Shown here piece by piece: positions 56,139-64,000 of a stretch of DNA of 64,000 nucleotides. This DNA is from Rhizomys pruinosus. Its lineage: Eukaryota; Chordata; Mammalia; Rodentia; Spalacidae. The stretch covers positions 2,674,665 to 2,738,664 of the forward strand of contig VZQC01002907.1 in NCBI GenBank assembly GCA_009823505.1, read 5' to 3'. Position 1 is the first letter of the stretch. Every line of letters begins with the position of its first letter. The notes below the pieces were generated by a model that saw only the letters and a program-made list of their open reading frames with translations, was not told the origin of the DNA and did no database searches. A program made the translations under genes and the position numbers.

Positions 56139-56328
56139 GTATTTTGATCTATTATCCAAACTCCCTGAGGATCTGAAGAACTTCCACCCTGCCAAAAAGA
56201 TCCTGGCGAAACTACAGAAATTTGGAGAGAACGTGGACTTGAGGATCCGACCCCATGTCCTCCTGAAGGTACTACAGGACCTGAGGATCTGGGAACTGTG
56301 CTCTCCAGACATCGCTGTGGCCATCGAG
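56139..56328 (+). CDS. Ccdc60: Ccdc60 window exon 9
   Basis: The acceptor AG is at 56137-56138; its pyrimidine tract is interrupted by purines (cctcttggaattgaag), so it looks weak. The donor gtgacc starts at 56329. The 190-nt exon completes Trp303, then encodes 63 residues (304-366) including YFDLLSKLPEDLKNFHPAKK, ILAKLQKFGENVDLRIRPHV and LLKVLQDLRIWELCSPDIAV, ending AIE in phase 0. It is a Leu/Lys-rich, probably all-helical segment and the most conserved-looking block of the protein. It joins directly to the terminal exon. Confidence 0.95.
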
Positions 56329-57150
56329 GTGACCACTGTCCCCTTCCCCCTCACACTGCCACATTCTGTCATCTCTCAACACCTAAGAGCTATTTAAGTT
56401 CAGGGAACCAAATGAACAGAATCAACAAACCCTCTGCCCTTTGGAGCTCATATTCCAGTTTAAGGGGGATTGCCACGTGACTGGTAGTTCACCTTCAACT
56501 GCAGGGGTCATTAGAGTATTTAAATGGTACTTCCTGGAGTCTCAGGGGCCTAGAGGAGACATTAGTGGTTAATCATAGCAAGAAGAATTCCAAAGTGTAC
56601 TGCAAAAAGTGTGGTCCAGGGACCAGAAGTGTGGACCTCCCCTGGGTGCTTGTGAGACGTATGGACCCTCATGCTCCATACCAAATCTGCCAACTCAGAA
56701 TTGACGTGTTAATGAAGTCCCAGGTATACTACATAACCACGAGGTTGCGAAGCTATGGCTTGGAGTAAATTAGGGAGCCCCTCCCTATCTTAACTCGAGT
56801 AACTGGGAAAGGTGCCATTTGAATTAGGACTTGAATCATCACTGTCATGTAGAGACAGGGGAAAGGTGGATCTAGAAGGGACAGTGGGTGCAAAGGCCCT
56901 AGGGCAGGATATGGCCTGACTTGGACTGCAAGTCAATGGGTATGGCAGAAAGAGTGCAAGGAGGTGTGTAAGTCAGCCTGAGCTGACTCGTGAAGCTCAA
57001 GATAGACATTTAGGTCTTGATCTCAAGGGTTCTAAGGAGCCACTGAAGGGATTTGATGGTGCTCACCACCACCATCATCCCTTAATTCTTAGGGGATGCA
57101 TCAAATGCATCAACAGTAAAGGTTCTACTGAGATGGGTAGATATTTATAA
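56329..57150. other. Intronic stretch without recognised features
   Basis: No repeats I can name and no phased exon. Confidence 0.45.
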
Positions 57151-57177
57151 AGCCAGATGTGGTGGTGCAGGCCTGTA

Positions 57178-57395
57178 ATGTCAGCTACTCTGGCTGCAGA
57201 GACAGAAAACTAACAATTTCAAGGCCTGCCTGGGCTACAGGATGAGTTCAAAGACATCTTGGTCAACTTAGCCAAAACCTGTCTCAGAATCAATAGTAAA
57301 AAGAGGACTGGGTGCAGCTCAGTGATAGAGCACTTGTGTAGCACGTGCAAAGCCTTACCTTCAATCCCCAGTACTTTTATAAAATGCTTATGAGG
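57178..57395 (+). mobile_element. B1 plus ID-type dimer (B1-dID-like), paralogous segment A
   Basis: A diverged B1-like part (ggcctgcctgggctacagga) is followed by an ID-like part (tgcagctcagtgatagagca then tcaatccccagtac). The same segment recurs at 60764-61190 with an insertion. The order matches the known rodent B1-dID arrangement. Confidence 0.7.
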
Positions 57396-57597
57396 GGGGC
57401 TGGAGAGATGGCCTAGCAGTTAAGAGTGCCGACCGCTCTTACAGAGGACCCGGGTTCGATCCCCAGCACCCACATGATGGCTGAGAACCGTCTGAAACTC
57501 CAATTCCAGGAGAACTCCAGTTCCAGGGGAATCCAACACCCTCTTCTGACCTCCGCGGCATTGCACGACACGGGTGCACAGACCTACATGCAGATAG
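57396..57597 (+). mobile_element. B2 SINE, 17-bp-duplication subfamily, tail missing
   Basis: A B2 without its A-rich tail, ending at an N and the odd text gcatatataaggacaccca. It shares one target-site pair with the next B2. Confidence 0.9.
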
Positions 57598-57598
57598 N
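57598..57598. other. Single ambiguous base (N)
   Basis: Lies at the end of a B2, next to a second B2; either an unresolved base or a join in repetitive sequence. Confidence 0.9.
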
Positions 57599-57617
57599 GC
57601 ATATATAAGGACACCCA

Positions 57618-57857
57618 GGGGCTGGAGAGATAGCCTAGCGGATAAGAGCACCGACTGCTGTTGCAGAGGACCCGGGTTCAATCCCTAGCACCCACATGGC
57701 AGCTAAAAACTGTCTGCAACTCCAATTCCAGGAGAACTCCAGTTCCAGGGGAATCCAACACCCTCTTCTGACCTCCGCGGCATTGCACGACACGGGTGCA
57801 CAGACCTACATGCAGATAGTACATTCATACACATAAAATAATAAATAAAAATTTAAA
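57618..57857 (+). mobile_element. B2 SINE, 17-bp-duplication subfamily
   Basis: A second, distinct B2. The target duplication aaaatgcttatgagg occurs before the first B2 (57381-57395) and after this one (57858-57872). Confidence 0.93.
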
Positions 57858-57892
57858 AAAATGCTTATGAGGCAAGCTTAACTTCTAAAATC

Positions 57893-58000
57893 TCTAGATA
57901 GATAGATAATAGATAGATAAAGTAGATGATTGATAGATATAGATAGATAATATAGATAGATGATAGAATAGATAGATAGATGATAGATGATAGAATAGAT

Positions 58001-58050
<50 letters not shown>
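57893..58050. repeat. (TAGA)n microsatellite
   Basis: Interrupted then pure tagatagata repeats of about 158 bp; a shorter paralogue is at 61221-61270. Confidence 0.95.
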
Positions 58051-58051
<1 letters not shown>

Positions 58052-58059
58052 GTATGTGC

Positions 58060-58220
58060 ACACGAATACAGGTGCCCAATGAGGCCAGAGGATAGTGTTG
58101 GATCCCCTGGAATCAGAGTTATAGGCAATTATGAGCTTCCTGATGTGGATACTGATGTATTCTCTGATGTACTCTCTGCAAGAGCAGTACACACTCTTGA
58201 CCACTGAGCCATCTCTCCAG
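58060..58220 (-). mobile_element. B2/B3 SINE fragment
   Basis: ctctgcaagagcagtacaca followed by tgagccatctctccagatcc is an inverse B2 head. Confidence 0.75.
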
Positions 58221-58839
58221 ATCCTGCATCCTTAATTTTATCAGATGCCATGCATACATTTTCATAGGGACATCAATGACTCCAGGAAATAAAAGTGACT
58301 CAAATGGTAGATTTCTAAGAAGGAACATGCCTGGGAATCCCTGCATATTCATGCCAGGTTTACCCATCCACAAGATGAGCTGGCGGGGGGCATGCACAGG
58401 ATCAGGTCAGGAGTGGTGGACGAGGTGACCCTGTGGCCAGTTCAGGTGTCCAGTGTCCACTCTCTACACTCCATGAGGCTCCTTCAGGAAAATCTCTGCC
58501 AGGCTGAGGACAAAGTTACTTTGAGGCATCAGTTCCTGTCCCTACTTGCCCCTGTGGAATCCAGCTCTCACCCCTCAGTTATGGGGACATGGAAGAGGCT
58601 CCCCTTGAGTAATAAAGAGGGATGGACTATGTAAGGTCCCTCTTTCCTAAAGTGGATTCAAAGGCTTGATGATTAACACTTCCTGTGCTCCTGACAAGGA
58701 GAACATTACAGAATATCTGACAGCAAGAGTTTACATGAAATACTAGGTTTTGTGTCTTAAAATCCTTTCCTGGAAAGCAAGCTCATATCTGTCATTAATT
58801 CTCAAAAGTCTATGAACTAAAAAATTAATGATAAATGAC
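58221..58839. other. Intronic stretch without recognised features
   Basis: No exon in phase and no repeat recognised. Confidence 0.5.
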
Positions 58840-58954
58840 TTTATAAAAGATGTTCATGACATTTGCAGGAAAATGAATGGAATTAGAGTTCATCATATTA
58901 AGCTTAATAAGCCAAACTCAGAATGACAAATATCACATGTATGTAGAACCTAGA

Positions 58955-58992
<38 letters not shown>

Positions 58993-59190
58993 ACAAACAC
59001 ACACACACACTGAAAATAAAAAGGGAACTATTGAGGAATAATAAAGGAACTAGTGAGAGTAGGAGTGAGAGAGAAATGAAAAGTGAATTCTGACAAAGTA
59101 CATGATCTACTTGAACAAAAATATCATTATGAACTCATTGCTTTGTTCAATGAATATACACTAATAAAAAAATCTTAAGATATTAAGATG
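58840..59190 (+). mobile_element. L1 3' fragment with (CA)n insertion
   Basis: aaaatgaatggaattagagt, then aagccaaactcagaatgaca, typical of the L1 ORF2 end; interrupted by (CA)n at 58958-59010. Confidence 0.65.
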
Positions 59191-59197
59191 TAGAAAA

Positions 59198-59418
59198 GAG
59201 GGCTAAATAGATTGCTCAATGGTTAGGAGCACAGCCTGCTCTTGCAGAGTACCAGGGTTCAGTTCCCACCACCCGCATGGGGACCAATAACTCTCTGTAA
59301 CTGCAGTTTCAGGGGATCTAATGCCCTCTTCTGGCCTCTTCAGGCATTGCATGATGCGAGTGCATTTGCATGCAGCCAAGCAAGAAACTCAAACACATAA
59401 AAATAATTTTTTAAAAAG
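59198..59418 (+). mobile_element. B2/B3 SINE
   Basis: agggctaaatagattgctca head, actgcagtttcaggggatct middle, A-rich tail. Confidence 0.85.
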
Positions 59419-59570
59419 TAGAAAGGGCAGAAAATAAATAAACTGTGTCCTCAGATTTCCTTAGGTTGATAGCAAGATGAGCTTAAAATAGCTTGCTGAA
59501 CCAGGAAACCAGAGAGGGAGTCCTTTTCCCAAAAGGACCAGTCCAGCCTGATGCCCTAAGTAGTAGTGTA

Positions 59571-60692
59571 GGTTGGAGCAAAAGGAACTGCAGTCTTGGA
59601 CAGTGACTTTTAAATCATCATAAATAAGCTTGAACACATGTTTATGAAACAAAATAGGAACCATTACAATCGGTACACTTTTTGCCAAAAAGACATGTTT
59701 TGTTTTTCCTTTAGTGTAAAAAACCATGCTCTGAGATTTGATAAACTCTGGGAAACCATTATCTGCATCCTGCTGTTTGCAGAAGTGTTTTCCTGGCAAA
59801 AAGGGGGTGAGATGATTAAAGAAGCAGCAGGCAGGTGGCTAGAGATCAGATGAATATGGTGGGTGAGCACTGAGAGCATCTGCTGACCAACGCTGGCCGT
59901 GGGCCTTTGGGGTTTGGGCACATCTCCTCCATTTGCTGGGCGCACTTCTCAAATGTAATAGTTTCACCAGGATTCAGAAATCTGTAGTGAATCAGACCAG
60001 CATCAGCCCAGCAAGTGGTGCCCACGACATTTTGGTACAAGTTTGGCTTTAGGAAGTGCTTTCAAACTTCTTCTAGGTCCAAGCCACTGTCCTGTGCTGT
60101 CCACTTTTCACTGGATGTCAAGATTGAGAAATAGTTTGTTGTTTTGGGGCAGAATAAGAGAGAACAATAGTTCAAAATAATGACCATCTTTATCTTTGGC
60201 CCACTCATAAGGCACCCACTTACTAAGCTTTGTCACTAACTTGTGGCAAGCTTGCCTATAGTGACAAGGGATTGGCTTCACTGATTGCTCACAATTGGTA
60301 GTTGTCAACCTCCCACAATCAGCCCCGAGGCTCCACATCTTCCACGTTCTCATCTCCTTTGCAAACTCCATGAACCACCACCTCACTGCACAGCTATTAG
60401 CAGTTCCTGGGCCAAATGTGCTGTTGGTGCTGAGAGCTGACTCCACTGCTTTACAGCCCATTAGAACTCAAATAAGAAAATCACTCAAATTTACTTTTTG
60501 TCTAACATCATTTCCATAACACAAAATAAACAGCAAGTGATAAGACATTAGCCAAAAAAAAAAAAAGTGAAGCAAGAAGTGTGTATGGGAGTGATGTCTG
60601 ATGTAACCACATTTACTTAAGAATTTCAATATTTCAATATCAAATAACAAATGTCAACAATGTAAAAACCCCCAGTTACCTTTGCACCAACC
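59571..60692 (-). mobile_element. mariner (Hsmar2-like) transposon relic with disrupted transposase
   Basis: Terminal repeats ggttggagcaaaaggaactg (plus, 59571) and ggttggtgcaaaggtaactg (minus, ending 60692) bound 1122 bp; TA precedes the left end. Minus-strand fragments resemble mariner transposase in order: FGPGTAN and VRWWF (helix-turn-helix part, within 60108-60461), KWVPYEW and SLIL, then GLIHYRFLNPGETITFEKCA (within 59846-60040), then KQQDADNGFPEFI (within 59461-59799). There are frameshifts and stops, and the segment that should carry the middle catalytic Asp with its NARPH-type surroundings seems deleted. It is a dead element. Confidence 0.85.
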
Positions 60693-60805
60693 GAAATATG
60701 AATGCCTGAATTGTTGGAGGCATTCTGGGATCTCAAGGAGAGGTGGGGAAGGGGTGTCGTCCATCTCAGCTACTCTGGCAGCAGAGACAGAAAACTAACA
60801 ATTTC

Positions 60806-61000
60806 TTTTTTTTCACATAAATTTATTTTTTTTAACAAATCTAGACCCGTGTCCCCCCCCATTCTCCCACCCCACCAGAGCTCATGCATTCTACCAAACA
60901 TGCTTTTCATCTCTTTTCTCAGTCTTTCTCAATATTCTCCATGAGGAAGTTGACTGTTTTGAGCAGAAGTTCACTGTTTCAGTCAGTTCTTTGACTCAGT
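60806..61000 (-). mobile_element. L1-3'-end-like retroposon
   Basis: 195 bp inserted in segment B with a T-rich start on plus; perfect 18-bp target duplication cagaaaactaacaatttc at 60788-60805 and 61001-61018. Shares caaatctagacccgtgtccc and downstream text with 16258-16375. Confidence 0.88.
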
Positions 61001-61220
61001 CAGAAAACTAACAATTTCAAGGCCTGCCTGAGCTACAGGATGAGTTCAAAGACATCTTGGTCAACTTAGCCAGAAACTGTCTCAGAATCAATAGTAAAAA
61101 GAGGGCTGGGTGTAGCTCAGTGATAGAGCACTTGTGTAGCACGTGCAAAGCCTTAACTTCAATCCCCAGTACGTTTATAAAATGTTTATGAGACAAGCTT
61201 AACTTCCAAAATGTCTAATC

Positions 61221-61269
<49 letters not shown>

Positions 61270-61270
61270 G
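61221..61270. repeat. (TAGA)n microsatellite
   Basis: About 12 TAGA units, 70 bp upstream of the terminal exon. Confidence 0.95.
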
Positions 61271-61338
61271 ATAGAGGCATGTGCACATGAATACAGATGG
61301 ATTACAACTCAGAGAGTGACAGTGTATTTAACCCACAG

Positions 61339-61440
61339 TTTGTTCGAGAACACATCATCCACATGCCCCAGGAGGATTATGTCACCTGGTTGCAGAACCG
61401 GACCAACGTTCCCATCAAGCCCCACACTACCCCGACATAG
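61339..61440 (+). CDS. Ccdc60: Ccdc60 terminal coding exon (window exon 10)
   Basis: The acceptor AG is at 61337-61338 (tttaacccacag). The exon opens in phase 0 with FVREHIIHMPQEDYVTWLQN and closes RTNVPIKPHTTPT before TAG at 61438-61440, 33 residues in all (367-399). The end is hydrophilic with a Pro/Thr tail and has no targeting signal I recognise. The same exon continues as the 3'UTR. A (TAGA)n tract and a duplicated SINE-bearing segment end about 40 bp before the acceptor, so the last intron has been remodelled right up to the splice site. Confidence 0.94.
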   Translation, partial: FVREHIIHMPQEDYVTWLQNRTNVPIKPHTTPT

Positions 61441-61725
61441 TGGGAGCCTTCCCAGTGGAGGAGAACAAGCCAGCACTGTGTTCCTCAGTCCTGCCTGTGT
61501 CATTGCTTCCTGCCTACTCTCATGGATGGGCATCGTGGTACAGTAAGATAATCTGGACACAGGCTTCTAGAAATATTCTAATCAGAGATGCTAGTCCCAC
61601 ATGGCCTTCTTCTCCCCAGTCTCTGTTCACTGTGCCACCCCACCTCCACCTACTTCTCCAGATTTCTTCATCCTATTCCTTTCCCCCCAAATCTTGGATA
61701 ATAAAATTGATCTGAATGTTTGACG
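61441..61725 (+). other. Ccdc60: Ccdc60 3' untranslated region
   Basis: Sequence after the stop codon carries no SINE and ends just after a canonical polyadenylation signal. The length of about 285 nt is short for a mammalian 3'UTR. The cleavage site is inferred from the usual 10-30 nt spacing, and longer alternative ends cannot be excluded. Confidence 0.7.
61700..61705 (+). terminator. Polyadenylation signal AATAAA
   Basis: A perfect AATAAA lies 260 nt after the Ccdc60 stop codon and is followed by T/G-rich sequence (gaatgtttgacgtatg), as expected for a downstream element. Other AATAAA copies in the window mostly sit in SINE or L1 tails; this is the one in the right place for the gene. Confidence 0.8.
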
Positions 61726-61784
61726 TATGACCAGGGAAGAGTTTAAGCTGTGGCATTTGGGCATGGTATTAAGGTCTTAGTAAG

Positions 61785-61890
61785 AACAAGTTATCATTTG
61801 TTGAGCTTCTGTGATTAAGTGCTTTGCCTGAATATCATTTAATATTTCACAATAACTTGCATTAGTAGATACTAATGATATCACTATACC
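61785..61890 (-). mobile_element. MIR fragment
   Basis: atttgttgagcttctgtgat, then taatatttcacaataacttg; downstream of the gene. Confidence 0.55.
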
Positions 61891-61937
61891 ATACCATTAG
61901 AGCCAGAATGTTACTCTTGATATCTCATATATTGTTT

Positions 61938-62043
61938 TGGATGGATGGATAGATGGATTAATGGGTGGATAGATGGAAAGGGATGAATAAATGAATGGAT
62001 TGATAGAGATATGAATGGATGAACAGATGGATAGATGGATGGC
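61938..62043. repeat. (GGAT)n degenerate repeat
   Basis: ggatggatagatgg-type units over about 105 bp. Confidence 0.92.
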
Positions 62044-62294
62044 TGCAATGTACCAAGAGAAATGATGTGTGTATGCATAAGGTACATATGTGTACACGTG
62101 TATGTGCAGGTGTACTCCTACATGGGCATGTGTGGAGCCCAGACCAGAGCTTGACATTAGTATGTCTGCCCATCGCATGGCTCAAAATGGTTAAAATAAG
62201 ATGTGAGAAGAGAGAGGAGACAGGAAGAGAGGGGGCCCCAAGGACAGAATCACAAAAGCACAGGGCAGCCTGCTCCCAACGTGACGTATACTGA

Positions 62295-62425
62295 TGGGCA
62301 GCTCTGTTCTAGACACTGCACACGATGCCGGCCTGGGTCATCTCTCTCCATCTCACAGCCCCTACAAGGCCAGCTCTTTTATTCTTCCCGTTTTGCAGAC
62401 CACGAGACAGAGGCTCTAAAGAATG
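62295..62425 (-). mobile_element. MIR fragment
   Basis: ctgttctagacactgcacac and cgttttgcagaccacgagac. Confidence 0.6.
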
Positions 62426-62458
62426 CTTGCATTCTTTTATACTTAAATATAGTGTGTG

Positions 62459-62700
62459 GGGCTGGAGAGATGGCAGTTGGGAGCGCCGACCGCTCTTGCA
62501 GAGGACCCGGGTTCGATCCCCAGCACCCACATGGTGGCCGAGAGCCGTCTGAAACTCCAATTCCAGGAGAACTTCAGTTCCAGGGGAATCTGACGCCCTC
62601 TTCTGACCTCCGCGGCATTGCACGACACGGTGCACAAACTTGCATGCAGACAGTACATTCATACATATACGGAAATAAATAAAAAATAAAATTTTAAAAA
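62459..62700 (+). mobile_element. B2 SINE, 17-bp-duplication subfamily, small head deletion
   Basis: Complete tail and duplicated middle; the head lacks about 8 bp (gagatggcagttggg). Flanks share atatagtgtgtg. Confidence 0.92.
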
Positions 62701-62849
62701 ATATATAGTGTGTGTATGTGTATGTATGTGTGTGTATGTGTGTGTACAGTTGCACATGGAGTTCAGTGTTGAATGTCTTTCTCCATTACTGTCCAACTTA
62801 TTTTCTGAAATAAGATTTCTCACAGAACGTAGAACTTGCTGATTCAGAT

Positions 62850-63000
62850 AGGCCAACTGGCCAGGAAGCCCCCAAGTTTCTCCTGCCTCTGCCTCTGCCT
62901 CTGAGCACTGGGATTATAGGCATGTGCCCCATGCCTAGCTTTCTTTACATGAATTCAGTCCACGACAAGCATTTTACTGATGGAACTATCTCCCCAGCCC
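62850..63000 (-). mobile_element. B4 SINE fragment
   Basis: tgggattataggcatgtgcc (B1 part) then ggaactatctccccagcccc (head part), with a (GCCTCT)3 run at the B1 side. Confidence 0.7.
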
Positions 63001-64000
63001 CTAATTTTGCTTTAACAGATACGTAATTTCATAAAATTACTAAAACTGCATGTATTGTGTCATGAGGTGTTTCATACATCTATCTGTACATTGTATGATG
63101 CTCAACAAGGATAAACACAGCTCTCTCCTCAAAGATTTATCATTACAGTGAAAATGTTCAAAATCCTTCTTTTAGTCTTTTGAAACACACGGCGCACATT
63201 CATAACTATAGTTCCTGTAGTATGCAGTGGCATCCTTGAACATCTTGTTCCTGTCTAATATCTTCTGTGGCTCAGAACCCATTGTGTCACCTCCCATGCT
63301 CAAAGGACTGTGGTTTCCCTACACTCACTGCTGCCCTGCCCCACCAAGTCTTCATTATCATACAAGGAGGCCATGACAGTTGGCATGTCTTCGGAACTGT
63401 GTCCAAGGAATGGCTTTAATGTATATGTTGCCAATGTTATAGTGATGCATGCGTACTGCATGCCACGGCGATCATAGAATGCTCTCCTTACTCACTGGTC
63501 ACAGCATCCCTTAATGTGGGCATTTAGTAAAAATTCTTCACAATCAAGCATCTAGAGACTTATGATTGCCAACAGTCACATAGGACAGTCAAGTCTAGAC
63601 TAAGATCTGGGTCCAGGACGGAAATATCCTGAATTCACAAGATTTCCTCCACCCTCCACGCCCAGCACCTTCTCAGCCTATTTCTCAGAACTATGGCTCC
63701 ATCTAGTGGTTTGTGTTGGTATTACTCTTCCTACCAGGCCCTTCAGCAAAACTCATCCTGCCAAAAATAAGGCAACTATTAACAGTAACCGGAGTAGTCT
63801 GATATCAGACAAGGAGTAATTTACTCAAACAACCGAAGAATCTTTATTAAGATATACTGGAGACACACATCCCCAGCTCTTGTATTCAAAGAGTTCCAGG
63901 GAGAAATATTTTTGCAGTGACTATCTTCCACAGAATCATAGTTGAGCAGTGGCCACCCGTGCCTGATCCCCAAAGCCATTATCCCCTTACTCTGAGCAAT
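63001..64000. other. Downstream flank without recognised features
   Basis: About 1 kb beyond the gene with no exon, SINE or simple repeat that I can support. Confidence 0.5.

Larger units (their letters stand above)
60764..61297 (+). repeat. Paralogous segment B (copy of 57178-58075)
   Basis: Carries the same B1/ID text, aaaatgtttatgag site and (TAGA)n followed by gtgcacatgaatacag as segment A, without the B2 pair but with its own insertion at 60806-61000. Confidence 0.88.
5610..61725 (+). other. Ccdc60: Ccdc60 gene, 3' two-thirds (ten coding exons plus 3'UTR)
   Basis: Ten plus-strand exons join in phase into 399 codons plus a stop. The assignment to coiled-coil domain-containing protein 60 rests on recognising its C-terminal blocks, such as DPLYRQ, KKFKIP, the Ser-rich SLSRTSGGSSPQSS, FYSIAQEAGF, FQKDIAKMRHRI, WYFDLLSKLPEDLKNF and FVREHIIHMPQEDY. 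All introns have GT-AG ends. The phases (base count of the split codon carried forward) run 2, 0, 1, 2, 2, 2, 2, 2, 0. The molecular role of the protein is poorly known; it has charged, helix-prone segments and no enzyme motif I can see. The 5' exons, promoter and roughly 150 residues are outside the window. The end is set by the polyadenylation signal at 61700-61705, and the cleavage point is approximate. Confidence 0.9.

Noticed and set aside
59461..60461. Functional transposase gene on the minus strand
   Set aside because: Frameshifts, stops and an internal deletion across the mariner catalytic region.

Overview
The window is mammalian, specifically muroid-rodent, genomic DNA. It is dense in B1, B2/B3, B4 and ID-type SINEs, L1 tails, MIR relics and long (CA/GT)n tracts. 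Almost all of it lies inside one plus-strand gene that I recognise as Ccdc60 (coiled-coil domain containing 60). Ten coding exons could be phased together: 5610-5717, 18690-18780, 23266-23500, 34469-34553, 38938-39009, 51046-51108, 51782-51904, 54124-54255, 56139-56328 and 61339-61440. They encode a continuous 399-residue C-terminal part ending at TAG 61438-61440, followed by AATAAA at 61700-61705. Every splice phase closes. The known human protein is about 550 residues, so roughly 150 N-terminal residues should lie upstream of the window. The B2 copies and a B2/B1 chimera suggest a cricetid-like rodent rather than a particular laboratory species, but the species cannot be fixed from sequence alone.

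Layout. 1-5.6 kb: intron with ancient repeats and a B2. 5.6-18.7 kb: large intron with two L1 3' ends, a 928-bp-spaced inverted repeat (9355-10710), and an old L1 ORF2 fragment carrying a pile of three B2s. 16.4-17.2 kb is a repeat-poor block and a candidate regulatory element. 18.7-23.5 kb: exons 2 and 3. 29.3-47.9 kb: a cluster of unrelated minisatellites (35, 26, 30 and 14-15 bp units plus a degenerate GAATTC-type one). Inside it, about 5.3 kb carrying exons 4 and 5 occurs twice (34.1-39.5 and 39.6-44.9 kb), the copies meeting at a single N (39557). I read this as an assembly (haplotype or contig-overlap) duplication, because copy 2 differs in indel-rich patches and its exon 5 is frame-broken. 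The G-rich 14-15 bp minisatellite then runs for 3 kb to 47878. 51-61.4 kb: exons 6-10, a mariner relic, and two paralogous segments that are each other's empty insertion site. 61.7-64 kb: downstream flank.

The most notable possibly undescribed element is a dimeric SINE: the tRNA-related head of B2 joined to the start of a complete B1. It occurs at four independent loci with the same junction, and in each case one pair of target-site duplications encloses the whole dimer. I do not recall a named family with this structure; a database search would decide.
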